38,786 nt of DNA, taken from positions 1 to 38,786 of the forward strand of contig JACPGF010000105.1 of the NCBI GenBank assembly GCA_016182615.1, in the 5' to 3' direction. This document shows positions 20,348-29,510 of this stretch, one piece after another. This stretch comes from Ignavibacteriales bacterium (GTDB taxonomy: Bacteria > Bacteroidota > Ignavibacteria > Ignavibacteriales > Ignavibacteriaceae). A model generated the notes under the pieces. That model was not told where the DNA came from, made no database searches, and saw nothing but the letters and a program-made list of their open reading frames with translations. Position 1 is the first letter of the stretch. Every line of letters starts with the position of its first letter. The position numbers and the translations under genes were made by a program.

Positions 20348-22281
20348 ATGAAAACATCAACAAAAATTTTCGCCCTTCTGCTGTTATGCATCCTGCCGCT
20401 AAGTGCGCAGGTTGACAGGACAAAAGCCCCGAAACCGGCTGCCGCACCGGCATTTAACATAGCCGATTACCAGTCTTTCACATTAAAAAACGGGTTAACG
20501 GTATTCGTGGTCGAAAACCACAAACTGCCCGTTGTTTCGTTACAGCTTGTTGTTAATTATGACCCCGTTGCAGAAAAGCCGAACAATGGCTTTGTAGCGG
20601 TAACAGGCTCTTTGCTGCGTACCGGAACAAAAACCAAGGAAAAAGCACAGCTTGATAAAGAAATAGACCTCATCGGAGCCTCGCTCTCGACATCTGAAAC
20701 CGGATTGTACGCGAGCTCGCTGAAAAAGCACGCCAAAAAACTGTTTGCTCTTGCTTCTGAGATTCTTCTTACTCCCGAGTTCAGGCAGACGGAGCTTGAT
20801 AAGATTAAGGAACAGATGATTTCCGAATACCAGTCATCAAAAGAAGAGCCGCAGGCTATTGCATCTGTTGTACGCCGCAAACTGTTTTACGGCGAAAATC
20901 ATCCGTTTGGCGAAGCTGTTAACGAAAGCAGCATAAAGAGTATTACCCTTGAAATGGTTAAACAGTTCTATGCAACGTATTTCAGGCCGAATATTTCATA
21001 CCTTGCCATTGTCGGCGATATAACGCTTACCGAAGCAAAAAAACTTGCAGAGCAGAGTTTTAGTCAATGGGAAAAGCAGATGCGTTAGCTGCAAAAGTTA
21101 CCAACACCATTCTTGGCGGCGGAACTTTCCGCTTGTTTAATAACCTGCGCGAAAAGCACGGCTACACGTACGGTGCTTATTCATCGCTGGAAAGTAACCG
21201 GATTATCGGCTCGTTTATGGCAAATGCAAATGTGCGCAACACGGTTACCGACAGTTCTGTTACCGAGTTCCTTGCCGAGATGAAGCGGTTGAGTGATGAG
21301 CCTGTTGGCGAAGCCGAGCTGACGAAGGTCAAAAACTATATGACCGGCGGGTTTGCAATCTCTTTGGAAAATCCGCAAACCATTGCCAACTTTGCCATTA
21401 ACACGGCACGGTATAATCTGGCAAAAGATTATTACAAAAATTATCTGAAAAACCTTGCCGCGGTTTCTGCTGCAGATGTGCAAAAGATGGCAAAAAAATA
21501 TATCCTGCCTGAGCAGAGCTATATTGTAGCCGTTGGCAAAGCTGCTGATATAGCAGATAACCTGAAAAAGTTCAGCGTATCCGGTAAAGTTGATTTTTAT
21601 GATGCTGACGGGAATAAAGTAGATCCAACCGCGGCAAAGGCACCTGAAGGCGTGACGGTTGAAAAAGTTATTGATGATTATATAACAGCCGTTGGCGGCA
21701 AAGAAAACTTGTACAAAGTGAAAGACCGCACCACGGTTTCAACCGGAACTATTCAGGGAATGCAGTTAAGCAGCACCGTGTATCAGAAAGCACCGAATAA
21801 ATTTCTTGCAAAAATTTCGGTAAGCGGCATGGAACAGGTTGTACTGTTTGACGGTGTAAAAGGCGAACAGCGCTCCGTTATGGGCAACAACGAAATGACC
21901 GGAGCCGAGCTTGAAGAGATTGCTTTCATCTCCGATTTTACGGCAATGACCAGGCTGAAAGATTTTGGCGTTACTGCTAAATTAACCGGAATGCAAAAAA
22001 TAAACGGCAAAGATGCATACCGCATCGAGTTGAAACTGCCAAAAGGTTCAACACTTGTTGAGTTTTATGATGCAGAGAGTCATTTGAAAGTACGGCAGGA
22101 GCGCTCGCTCAGCACACCAAACGGCACTTTTACACAACAAACCGACTACTTGGATTACAAGGATAACAATGGCGTTAAATACGCGTTTACCATGGTACAG
22201 TCGGTTGCAGGCAGAAGCATCGAACTGAAAACCAGCAGCATGGATGTTAACACCGGGCTTTCTGATGATTTGTTCAAGTAA
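20348..22281 (+). pseudogene. M16 family peptidase-like protein with C-terminal lipoprotein-sorting-like domain, interrupted by apparent internal deletion plus frameshift near 21067-21088
   Basis: First part from ATG 20348 (MKTSTKIFALLLLCILPLSAQVDR...LAEQSFSQWEKQMR*) stops at 21088. The second part resumes in another frame (ADALAAKVTNTILGGGTFRLFNNLREKHGYTYGAYSSLE...). The linker and beta-strand segment normally between 'FSQWEK' and 'ADALAAKV' in M16B proteins is absent. Confidence 0.75.
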
Positions 22282-22306
22282 ATTTTAAAGCACTATACAT
22301 TATGCA

Positions 22307-22335
22307 AAAGGCTCGCTTTTTAAGCGAGCCTTTTT
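22307..22335 (+). terminator. Rho-independent terminator
   Basis: aaaaggctcgctt-tt-aagcgagcctttttatt perfect stem and T-run. Confidence 0.88.
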
Positions 22336-22594
22336 ATTGCTACTCGATAGAAAACTTGAATTGGTTTATCCGGAATTGTAATTTACATGGTAAACAAAAC
22401 CTTTATAGAATTTGGATGAAATTTACACGTTAACAACGCGCAATGAATCGTGATGTTATAACTCATCACTCAACTCTCATCGTTAAAACAGGGTACTGCG
22501 CTGTTGCGCAGAACTGTGTTGTTTCTATCTTTGCCGAAAACATCAGTAATGGTCGATTTGGAAAATCGCCCTATCTATAGTATTACAAATTTTC

Positions 22595-22666
22595 TATGGG
22601 TGCTGATAAACTCAGCGTGCTTGGCGAAGCTGCGCTTCGCGCTACACTCAGCTCTCAACACCCATC
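22595..22666. repeat. ~70 bp imperfect palindrome/hairpin in intergenic region
   Basis: atgggtgctgataaactcagcgtgcttggcgaagc pairs imperfectly with gcttcgcgctacactcagctctcaacacccat; inner perfect gcgaag-ctgcg-cttcgc. Confidence 0.65.
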
Positions 22667-22683
22667 GTTCATCACTACGGGGC

Positions 22684-24789
22684 TCACCGTACCTTTACCC
22701 GTGCATCCACGCAAACGTAATCGCCGCTTTGCGTTACAATCAGCGGATTCAAGTCAAACTCAACTATGCCCGGATGATCGAGCATCATCTGCGCGCAAGA
22801 AGTGAGTATCTTTTGTAGCTTTGTAATATCAACAGGCTGCTCACCACGTACGCCGTGTAACAGTTTGCCAATCTTTACTTCTTCAATCATACTGTTTATA
22901 TCAGAAGTATTTGCGTATGCAGACCGGATGGCGGTATCATTCCAAACCTCAACATATTTACCTCCGGTGCCGAACATCAGCATCGGGCCGAATGATGCAT
23001 CCCTGAAACCGCCTACCAGCAGTTCAAACCGCTGCGTGATAAAAGGCTGAATAAGCAGCGAGTGCAGGTTAATGCCTGTATTCGCGGTGCGCTCAACCAT
23101 TAAACGGGCTTCATCAATCAGGTTTTGTGCATCACCAATATTAACAACAACCAAACGTGCCTCGCTTTTATGAGTCAGTCCCTCGGCTATGCCTTTCAGG
23201 ACAACGGGATAACTGAGTTGCGCTGCGAAATTTTTCACGCGATCCACGGGGATTAGCTGTGTACCGACAAGAGGGATACCATATCCTCTGCACAAATCTT
23301 CAATTGCTTTATTGCCAAGCCAGCGGGGCTCACTTTCTGTTGCATTCTGCTGATTGCCGGAAAGCGCCTCCTTAAATTCCGGTGTGAGCCTGTTTGTATG
23401 TATGCTTGTATTTAAGCTGTTTTTAAATTGCAATAAATTTGCAATTACTTTAGAAGGCTCTTCAGGCTTTCTGAAAACCGGCGGCATAGCAGTAGTTGCG
23501 CCCGCCCTGTATGCGGTCCAAAACTCGGGCAGCGGCATTGCCACCTGATACAAGGGTTTCTCCGCGGCAACTTCCTGTAAACCGCGTATAACAGGCATCG
23601 CGGGAACCATAACAGGCTCAACAAATATCGAAACGACAACATCCACACCTGCATCGGCAAGCAGCAGTCCCGCGGCCATTTTGTATTGTTCAGCGGTTCC
23701 GCCGGGTAAAAAATCAACAGGGTTATTAACACTGCCTTCGGGATGGACAAACTCGCGCAATGCAGTCTTTGTTTCATCGGATAATTGCGCAAGTAAAAGC
23801 CTCTCTTTTTCCAATGCATCAACACACAGTATTGCAGGGCCACCCGCGTTGGTCATAACAGCCACGCGGTTTCCGGCGGGCAGCGGGTGATGTTCGAAAG
23901 CCTGTATGGTATGGAACATTTCATCCACGGTTTCAGCCCGGATAACCCCGAACTGTTTAAGAACATTTCCGGCAACACGGTCGCTGCCGCCCAATGCGCC
24001 AGTATGTGATGAAGCCGCCTTCATGCCAGCCTCGCCCCGTCCTGCTTTTACGATAATGACAGGTTTAGGTGTGTTTGTATTGTTCAGCAATGTTTGTATG
24101 AACCGTTCGCCATTGACAAAACTTTCAAGATACATCGCGATCGAGGTGATGTTGTCATCCTGCTGCCAATATGATAATAAGTCATTTTCATTAATATCAG
24201 CTTTGTTGCCAACGCTGATAAAATGGCCGAATGAATAATCGGTATCACGAAGCGTGTTAAGAACGGCCGCACCCAACGCGCCGCTTTGTGAAAGAAACGC
24301 GGCATGACTTTCTTTCGGGTGCTCGGCTACAAACGTGGCATTTAAACGGTAACCGGAAAAGCTGTTAATAACGCCCATGCAGTTCGGCCCGGTTAAGCGC
24401 GCGTTGGCATTTTGCACCATTTCGAGCAGTTTGCGTTCATTCTCAGCTCCTTCACTTCCGGTTTCCTTGAAACCGGCGGTAATCAGCACGATGGATTTGA
24501 CACTTTTAGCAAGCAGCGAGGTTATGGTATCAAAAACAAACTTTTTAGGAACCACAACAATAGCCAAATCAATTGTTTCGGTTATTGCCTCAACACTCGG
24601 ATAGCACTGGTATCCAAGAATTTCCGGGGTGTTGGGGTTAACCGGCAGGATTTTACCGGTAAACCCATAGCTTTTAATTGTTTTTAATAATTCATAGCCT
24701 ATGGATTTTTCTTTTCCGGAGGCACCGGGTATGCAGATGGCTTTTGCATAAAAAAAGTTATTCAACTGATGAGCGTGAAGTGGTTTCAT
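22684..24789 (-). CDS. Acyl-CoA/acetyl-CoA synthetase (ADP/NDP-forming), fused alpha-beta form
   Basis: PGASGKEKSIGYELLKTIKSYGFTGKILPVNP (CoA-binding), ARLTGPNCMGVINS, SSHTGALGGSD, ATP-grasp AQLSYPVVLKGIAEGLTHKSEARLVVVNIGD, VEFDLNPLIV. Confidence 0.93.
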   Translation of the reverse strand: MKPLHAHQLNNFFYAKAICIPGASGKEKSIGYELLKTIKSYGFTGKILPVNPNTPEILGYQCYPSVEAITETIDLAIVVVPKKFVFDTITSLLAKSVKSIVLITAGFKETGSEGAENERKLLEMVQNANARLTGPNCMGVINSFSGYRLNATFVAEHPKESHAAFLSQSGALGAAVLNTLRDTDYSFGHFISVGNKADINENDLLSYWQQDDNITSIAMYLESFVNGERFIQTLLNNTNTPKPVIIVKAGRGEAGMKAASSHTGALGGSDRVAGNVLKQFGVIRAETVDEMFHTIQAFEHHPLPAGNRVAVMTNAGGPAILCVDALEKERLLLAQLSDETKTALREFVHPEGSVNNPVDFLPGGTAEQYKMAAGLLLADAGVDVVVSIFVEPVMVPAMPVIRGLQEVAAEKPLYQVAMPLPEFWTAYRAGATTAMPPVFRKPEEPSKVIANLLQFKNSLNTSIHTNRLTPEFKEALSGNQQNATESEPRWLGNKAIEDLCRGYGIPLVGTQLIPVDRVKNFAAQLSYPVVLKGIAEGLTHKSEARLVVVNIGDAQNLIDEARLMVERTANTGINLHSLLIQPFITQRFELLVGGFRDASFGPMLMFGTGGKYVEVWNDTAIRSAYANTSDINSMIEEVKIGKLLHGVRGEQPVDITKLQKILTSCAQMMLDHPGIVEFDLNPLIVTQSGDYVCVDARVKVR

Positions 24790-24993
24790 AAAATGCAGGG
24801 TGTTGAGTTTGTAAAAATAGCTTATACAAAATTAATGAATAATTAATAATGAGAAATGAAAAATGTATGCTCTGTCCGCCTGCATCCGCCCGCATGAAAC
24901 ATTCGGACATGCTGTTCAGGCGGGTGGGGAATGGAAAGAGGGGCTTTATTGATATGAAGGATTATATTTTTGGGAGGTGTAATTTGTGAGTGG

Positions 24994-25031
24994 GTGATAA
25001 AATGGAAAAAATCCGTATGGGATTTTATCAC
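24994..25031. repeat. Hairpin with 10-bp perfect arms flanked by 9-bp direct repeats
   Basis: gtgataaaat (24994-25003) / attttatcac (25022-25031); gtgtaattt at 24977-24985 and 25032-25040. Confidence 0.5.
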
Positions 25032-25331
25032 GTGTAATTTTTTATTTTTTACGGAATAAGGGATAAGGATGGAAGCACAGAAAAGGACAGCCGGATTTGC
25101 CGTTTTATCATCAATCAAGCCGAAATGACAGTGATGGTTGTATATAATTAAACTGCCCTGTTTGCTGATACCAGGTGGCAATAACAATAGGTAGTTATTT
25201 TGCCCTATTTTGGGGTTGTCGGCTCTTTTAATATATTAGCACTGTTTCAGTTATTTCGCTTTTTCGTGGGCGAAGTCATGAAAAAAAATTAGTATCTTGC
25301 ATGTCACATTAAAAAGCAAAAATATTATTCT

Positions 25332-26783
25332 ATGTCAAATAAAATAAAACTAGGGCTGTCAACAATTGTTCTGGGCAGTGTATTGCTGCTATTCAGTTCA
25401 TGCGAGCAGGCGGTAACATATCCCGATGAAACCAACACCGGAGTGTACCGGACACTGACCATTGATTCAAAGCCTTCAGGAGCAACAATTTTTATAAACG
25501 GTAAAAACATGGGGCAAAAAACCCCGGACAGCTTGGTTTGGTTAGCATCTGACACGAATGCCATAACCCTTAGATTGGCAGATTTCCGTGATACTGTGTT
25601 CACAGCAATGGCTCCACAGGGGGTTAAAACAGCAATTATGGTTGACTTTACCCAAAACCCCAGAATGCGGGGCACTATTTATTGTGATTCATTCCCTGAC
25701 AGCGCGGATATTTATATTGGCGACTCAGCTACAGGCCTTCCCGGTGATTATAACATCCGGTACAGGTATGCCAGTTGTATTGATGCCGTTACCAAAGTAA
25801 AGGTCGTCAGTGAAAAAATTACGAATAATACCGTTAGCATGAAGGATACAACTTTGTGGGTAACCTATCTTCCTGAAAACTGTGGAATACCCGAATTGTA
25901 TTTTAACACGATTTTTGTTGATGCACATGATGTAAAATGGCTGGGTGGTAATTCAACCGGATTAACAAGATACGATGAATTAAGCTGGACAAATTATTCA
26001 ACCAGCAATTCAAACATACCGGGAAATATTATTAATTGTATAACTGAAGATATATCCGGAAATCTGTGGGTAGGCACAAACAATGGCTTAGCAAAGTTAA
26101 ATAGCGGATCATTTACCGTTTATAACACCGGTAATACGTGTTTAACATCAAATATTATTACTGCAATCCGAGTTGGCTCCGGAGATAGCCTTTTTGTTGG
26201 TACTGCAAACAGTTTGGTATTGTTTTCAGGTAACACTTGCCAGAAACTTGACAATGAATTTTTGGGTACTATGTGGATACGCTCTTTGGCTGTTTCGCGG
26301 ACAGGTCTTCTTTATGTTTGTACATCAGCGGGACTTTATGCTTATTCCGGTTCAACCCGGTATAGTTTACCCGGTCTTACCAATAGTACGGTCTCAGCAT
26401 TTGCAATTGAGTACAACGGGCATGGATGGATAGGCACCATCGGGGCTGGTGACGCTGGCGGAACCTTCCAATATACCAGAGGCCGCATTGACCTGACCTC
26501 ATCGTTATCAAACCCAATTACCGGCGATCCATTAATAACATTCTCCAATTTTACCGGCAAAGATATCTATGACATTTTACTGACTTCCGAAAACTACCTG
26601 TGGGTATCGACCAATCAAGGGCTTGGTAAATGTACAACCGGCAGCGCAAATGCACCGGTATTTTTACGGGTTAACAATGGTTTTCTTCAATCGAATGTGA
26701 TTAAAGCCGTCAGGCGTGATTCAAACAAGTATTACTGGATTGCCACAAGCGGCGGCGGCCTGACTAAATACAAAGGAAATTAA
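25332..26783 (+). CDS. Lipoprotein with PEGA domain and two-component-regulator-type beta-propeller (Reg_prop) repeats
   Basis: Lipobox LLFSSC; RTLTIDSKPSGATIFINGKNMGQKTPDSL (PEGA); ITEDISGNLWVGTNNGLAKLNSG, YYWIATSGGGLTKYKGN (Reg_prop). Confidence 0.83.
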   Translation: MSNKIKLGLSTIVLGSVLLLFSSCEQAVTYPDETNTGVYRTLTIDSKPSGATIFINGKNMGQKTPDSLVWLASDTNAITLRLADFRDTVFTAMAPQGVKTAIMVDFTQNPRMRGTIYCDSFPDSADIYIGDSATGLPGDYNIRYRYASCIDAVTKVKVVSEKITNNTVSMKDTTLWVTYLPENCGIPELYFNTIFVDAHDVKWLGGNSTGLTRYDELSWTNYSTSNSNIPGNIINCITEDISGNLWVGTNNGLAKLNSGSFTVYNTGNTCLTSNIITAIRVGSGDSLFVGTANSLVLFSGNTCQKLDNEFLGTMWIRSLAVSRTGLLYVCTSAGLYAYSGSTRYSLPGLTNSTVSAFAIEYNGHGWIGTIGAGDAGGTFQYTRGRIDLTSSLSNPITGDPLITFSNFTGKDIYDILLTSENYLWVSTNQGLGKCTTGSANAPVFLRVNNGFLQSNVIKAVRRDSNKYYWIATSGGGLTKYKGN

Positions 26784-26790
26784 GTTTACA

Positions 26791-26817
26791 AAAAACCGCC
26801 TGTTGGGCGGTTTTTTT
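26791..26817 (+). terminator. Rho-independent terminator downstream of PEGA/Reg_prop lipoprotein
   Basis: aaaaaaccgcc-tgtt-gggcggttttttt. Confidence 0.88.
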
Positions 26818-26915
26818 ATGACTACTGCAACTCTGCACGTTAACAAAAATATTTTTGTTAAAAAACTTGACAAAATGATTTTTGTCAGCTAAATCAATGC
26901 GGCATTATGTAATGC

Positions 26916-26943
26916 AAAAGCCCCGGTTTCCGGGGCTTTTTTG
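26916..26943 (-). terminator. Bidirectional-looking terminator downstream of UPF0210 gene
   Basis: aaaagccccgg-ttt-ccggggctttttt; A-run/T-run symmetric, located just past the minus-strand stop at 26963. Confidence 0.8.
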
Positions 26944-26962
26944 TTGATTGTATGTGGCTATT

Positions 26963-28196
26963 TTAATTAGTCAAGCTGCGCGTAGGGGCGGGGAACCTGC
27001 CGCCGCGGGAGAGTAGGTTGTACGAGCTGATGGTGCGGACAGGCATGATGGGCGCTTTGCCGAGCAGGCCGCCGTAATCAACAAACTCACCGGCTTTTTT
27101 ACCGTACGCGGGAATAATGCGCGCTGCCGTCGTTTTGTCGTTAATAACACCAATTGCCGATTCATCGGCAATAATTCCTGCAATAGTGGAGGCTGGTGTG
27201 TCGCCGGGTATGGCAACCATGTCTAAACCTACCGAGCAAACGGCTGTCATCGCTTCGAGCTTTTCTAACGAGAGATTACCGCGCTCTGCAGCCCGTATCA
27301 TTGCCTGATCTTCACTCACGGGGATGAATGCACCGCTCATACCGCCAACCGACTGGCTGGCCATGAGTCCCGCCTTTTTAACGCAATCGTTCAGCATGGC
27401 AAGGGCACAGGTAGTGCCAGGGGCACCGACATCTTCAACTCCCATTGCAATAAGTATATCACCAATGCTGTCGCCTTCGGCGGGTGTGGGTGCTAGTGAA
27501 ATATCAACGATACCGAACTCGATACCGTGTTTTTCGGCAACTTTGCGGCCGATAAGTTCACCTGCACGGGTTATCTTGAAAACGGTTTTTTTAATTACTT
27601 CGGCTAAATCCTGGAAACCTACCTGCCCGGCAGCGCGGATTGCATCGAGCACAACACCCGGCCCGCTGATGCCAACGTTAAGAACAACTTCGGGTTCCGA
27701 GACACCGTGGAAAGCACCGGTTTATACCGGCTTTTGTTGAGCCGATGTTAACGCTGGAACAGACTTTTTTTGTTGTAGATAGCGCGTAGGGAATCGAATC
27801 AACCAAGGCACGGTCGCCGCGGGTAAAACCTTTTTGTACAAGAGCCGAATATCCGGCAATATAATCGATGCCGCACGTATCGGCAGCTTTGTCTAATGCT
27901 TCGGCCAGTTTAACGTATTCTTCCACGCCAAAACCATCGCCGACTATGCCAATAGGGGTAACGGCAACTCTTTTGTTGGCAATGGAGATGCCATAGCGGT
28001 GCTCAATTTCCTGAGCCAGTTTTACGTGTTGCCCGGCGTAGCGTACAACTTTTTCATAAATCTTTTGGGCGGTTACGGCAACATTCCTGTCGGCACAGTC
28101 ACGCAGGCTAATGCCCATGGTAACGGTGCGGATATCAAAATGTTCCACTTCCGTCATTTTAATGGTCGAGAGTATCTCTTCAAACTCGTAAGGCAC
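26963..28196 (-). pseudogene. UPF0210/DUF711 family protein, interrupted by apparent internal deletion plus frameshift at ~27720-27730
   Basis: 28196..27678 encodes ...[19 protein letters not shown] then frameshifted [13 protein letters not shown]. The other frame immediately gives [32 protein letters not shown]...[15 protein letters not shown]...[19 protein letters not shown]...[13 protein letters not shown]. The conserved segment between STKAGIN and GAFHGV is missing. Confidence 0.8.
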
Positions 28197-28224
28197 GGTA
28201 TTTTCCTTCTTAAACGTTTAGGTG

Positions 28225-28647
28225 TTAGATTCTGTGCATGAAACGGAAAACATCCTCATGCTGAAGATAAATTTTAATTTTCAGGGTTTCAGCGATACTG
28301 TTCATTTCTTCCTGCAAGTCCTTAATTGTTGTGTTGCTGCCCGAGAGGTCAATCAGCATAATCATGGTAAAAAACTCCTGCATGATTTTTTGCGAAAGAT
28401 CCAGAATATCGCAGTTCTGCGCGCTGAGTTTTGCAGATACGGCACTGATAACACCCGGGTGGTTAACACCAAAGGCGGTAAGAATTGCCCGGTCACCTGC
28501 TTTTCCTGTTGATGCCGGCAAATCGCCGCCGTTTTGCTGTAACTGCTGCGAAACGTATGCATTTAATGCATCGGGTGAGGCGTTTTTACCCAGTTCTTTA
28601 ATCCCTTTAATAACCAGTTCCCGAATTTGTTCTTCGGATGTACTCAC
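28225..28647 (-). CDS. ACT domain protein (UPF0237/GcvR-like)
   Basis: C-terminal GDRAILTAFGVNHPGVISAVSAKLSAQNCDILDLSQKIMQEFFTMIMLIDLS. GTG start overlaps the stop of the upstream gene (GTGA). Adjacent to a UPF0210 gene, a known neighbourhood. Confidence 0.85.
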   Translation of the reverse strand: MSTSEEQIRELVIKGIKELGKNASPDALNAYVSQQLQQNGGDLPASTGKAGDRAILTAFGVNHPGVISAVSAKLSAQNCDILDLSQKIMQEFFTMIMLIDLSGSNTTIKDLQEEMNSIAETLKIKIYLQHEDVFRFMHRI

Positions 28648-29510
28648 GGTTTGGCTCCTTGAAAATCAGTTTCTAAATAATGTAATGCACTCTCGTGTAT
28701 TTCTTTGTTTTTCTCTAAGGCGTATTTCTCTGCATTTTCCAGGTTTCCGGTGTAAAAACGCAGCAATAATAAATCACCAATCAGCAAAGCATCAAGCACC
28801 CGTTGTTCTTGCAAAGCCTGTACCGTAAGATAACCAAACAAAGCGTTCCAACCCAAAGAAAGTGCGCCGCTAAAGTAGTGCCCGGTGTATATTGAACCGC
28901 TGCCCGGCAAAACAGCAGAAATAAGCTTTATAAAACTAACAGGATATTTTTTATTATCCACATCCAAACAGAAATTTTTTAGAAATTTTGCCGAATCACA
29001 TTTGTCAAAATATTCAGCCGCGGCTTTCCAGTCATCATCAAATATCTTTGCCCAGCCGTACCAGTAGTTTAGAGCAGGCAGCAGAGAAACATTCTGCCGG
29101 TTTTGAGCCATTGCATCTAAAATGCCGTAAGCCTGACTGCTGTTTTTATTAAGGATGTGGACTTGTATCAGGGCGAATTGCAAATCCTGTATTTCAGCAC
29201 TGCTTTTTGAAAAGGCAAGCGCCCGGTTCATACAATCTATTGCAAACGTGTATTTACCTCCTTGCAGGTAAGCTTCCGCCTGCCCGAGTAATACCCTGCG
29301 TGCATAAGTCTTCTGTTTGTCAAAAAATAAAACCCGCTCATACTCCGTTACGGCATCAAAAGGGTTGCCGGATTGCAGGAGGGAATCGGCAAAGCGGAGT
29401 TGCAAGACAAAAACAGAATCGCCGGACGGTGCAGCCTGTGCACTGGTGATTCCGCTAAGCATGAATAAAATGGCGTAAAAAACGGAGAGAATATCATGTC
29501 TTACTCGCAT
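28644..29510 (-). CDS. Exported TPR-containing membrane-associated protein (paralog of 29501..30331)
   Basis: N-terminal signal peptide MRVRHDILSVFYAILFMLSGITSAQAAP; TPR-like helices; C-terminal LISAVLPGSGSIYTGHYFSGALSLGWNALFGYLTVQAL. Confidence 0.75.
   Translation of the reverse strand: MRVRHDILSVFYAILFMLSGITSAQAAPSGDSVFVLQLRFADSLLQSGNPFDAVTEYERVLFFDKQKTYARRVLLGQAEAYLQGGKYTFAIDCMNRALAFSKSSAEIQDLQFALIQVHILNKNSSQAYGILDAMAQNRQNVSLLPALNYWYGWAKIFDDDWKAAAEYFDKCDSAKFLKNFCLDVDNKKYPVSFIKLISAVLPGSGSIYTGHYFSGALSLGWNALFGYLTVQALQEQRVLDALLIGDLLLLRFYTGNLENAEKYALEKNKEIHESALHYLETDFQGAKP

Noticed and set aside
20348-22281. Programmed ribosomal frameshift joining the two M16 ORFs
   Set aside because: The overlap lacks an evident slippery heptamer, and conserved sequence is actually missing at the junction, so deletion or misassembly fits better
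27324-27740. 138-aa plus-strand ORF (and neighbours 27117..27308, 27999..28241, 28331..28828)
   Set aside because: Antisense shadow of the UPF0210 and ACT genes; low-complexity composition (Ser/Pro/Ala-rich) with no recognisable domain
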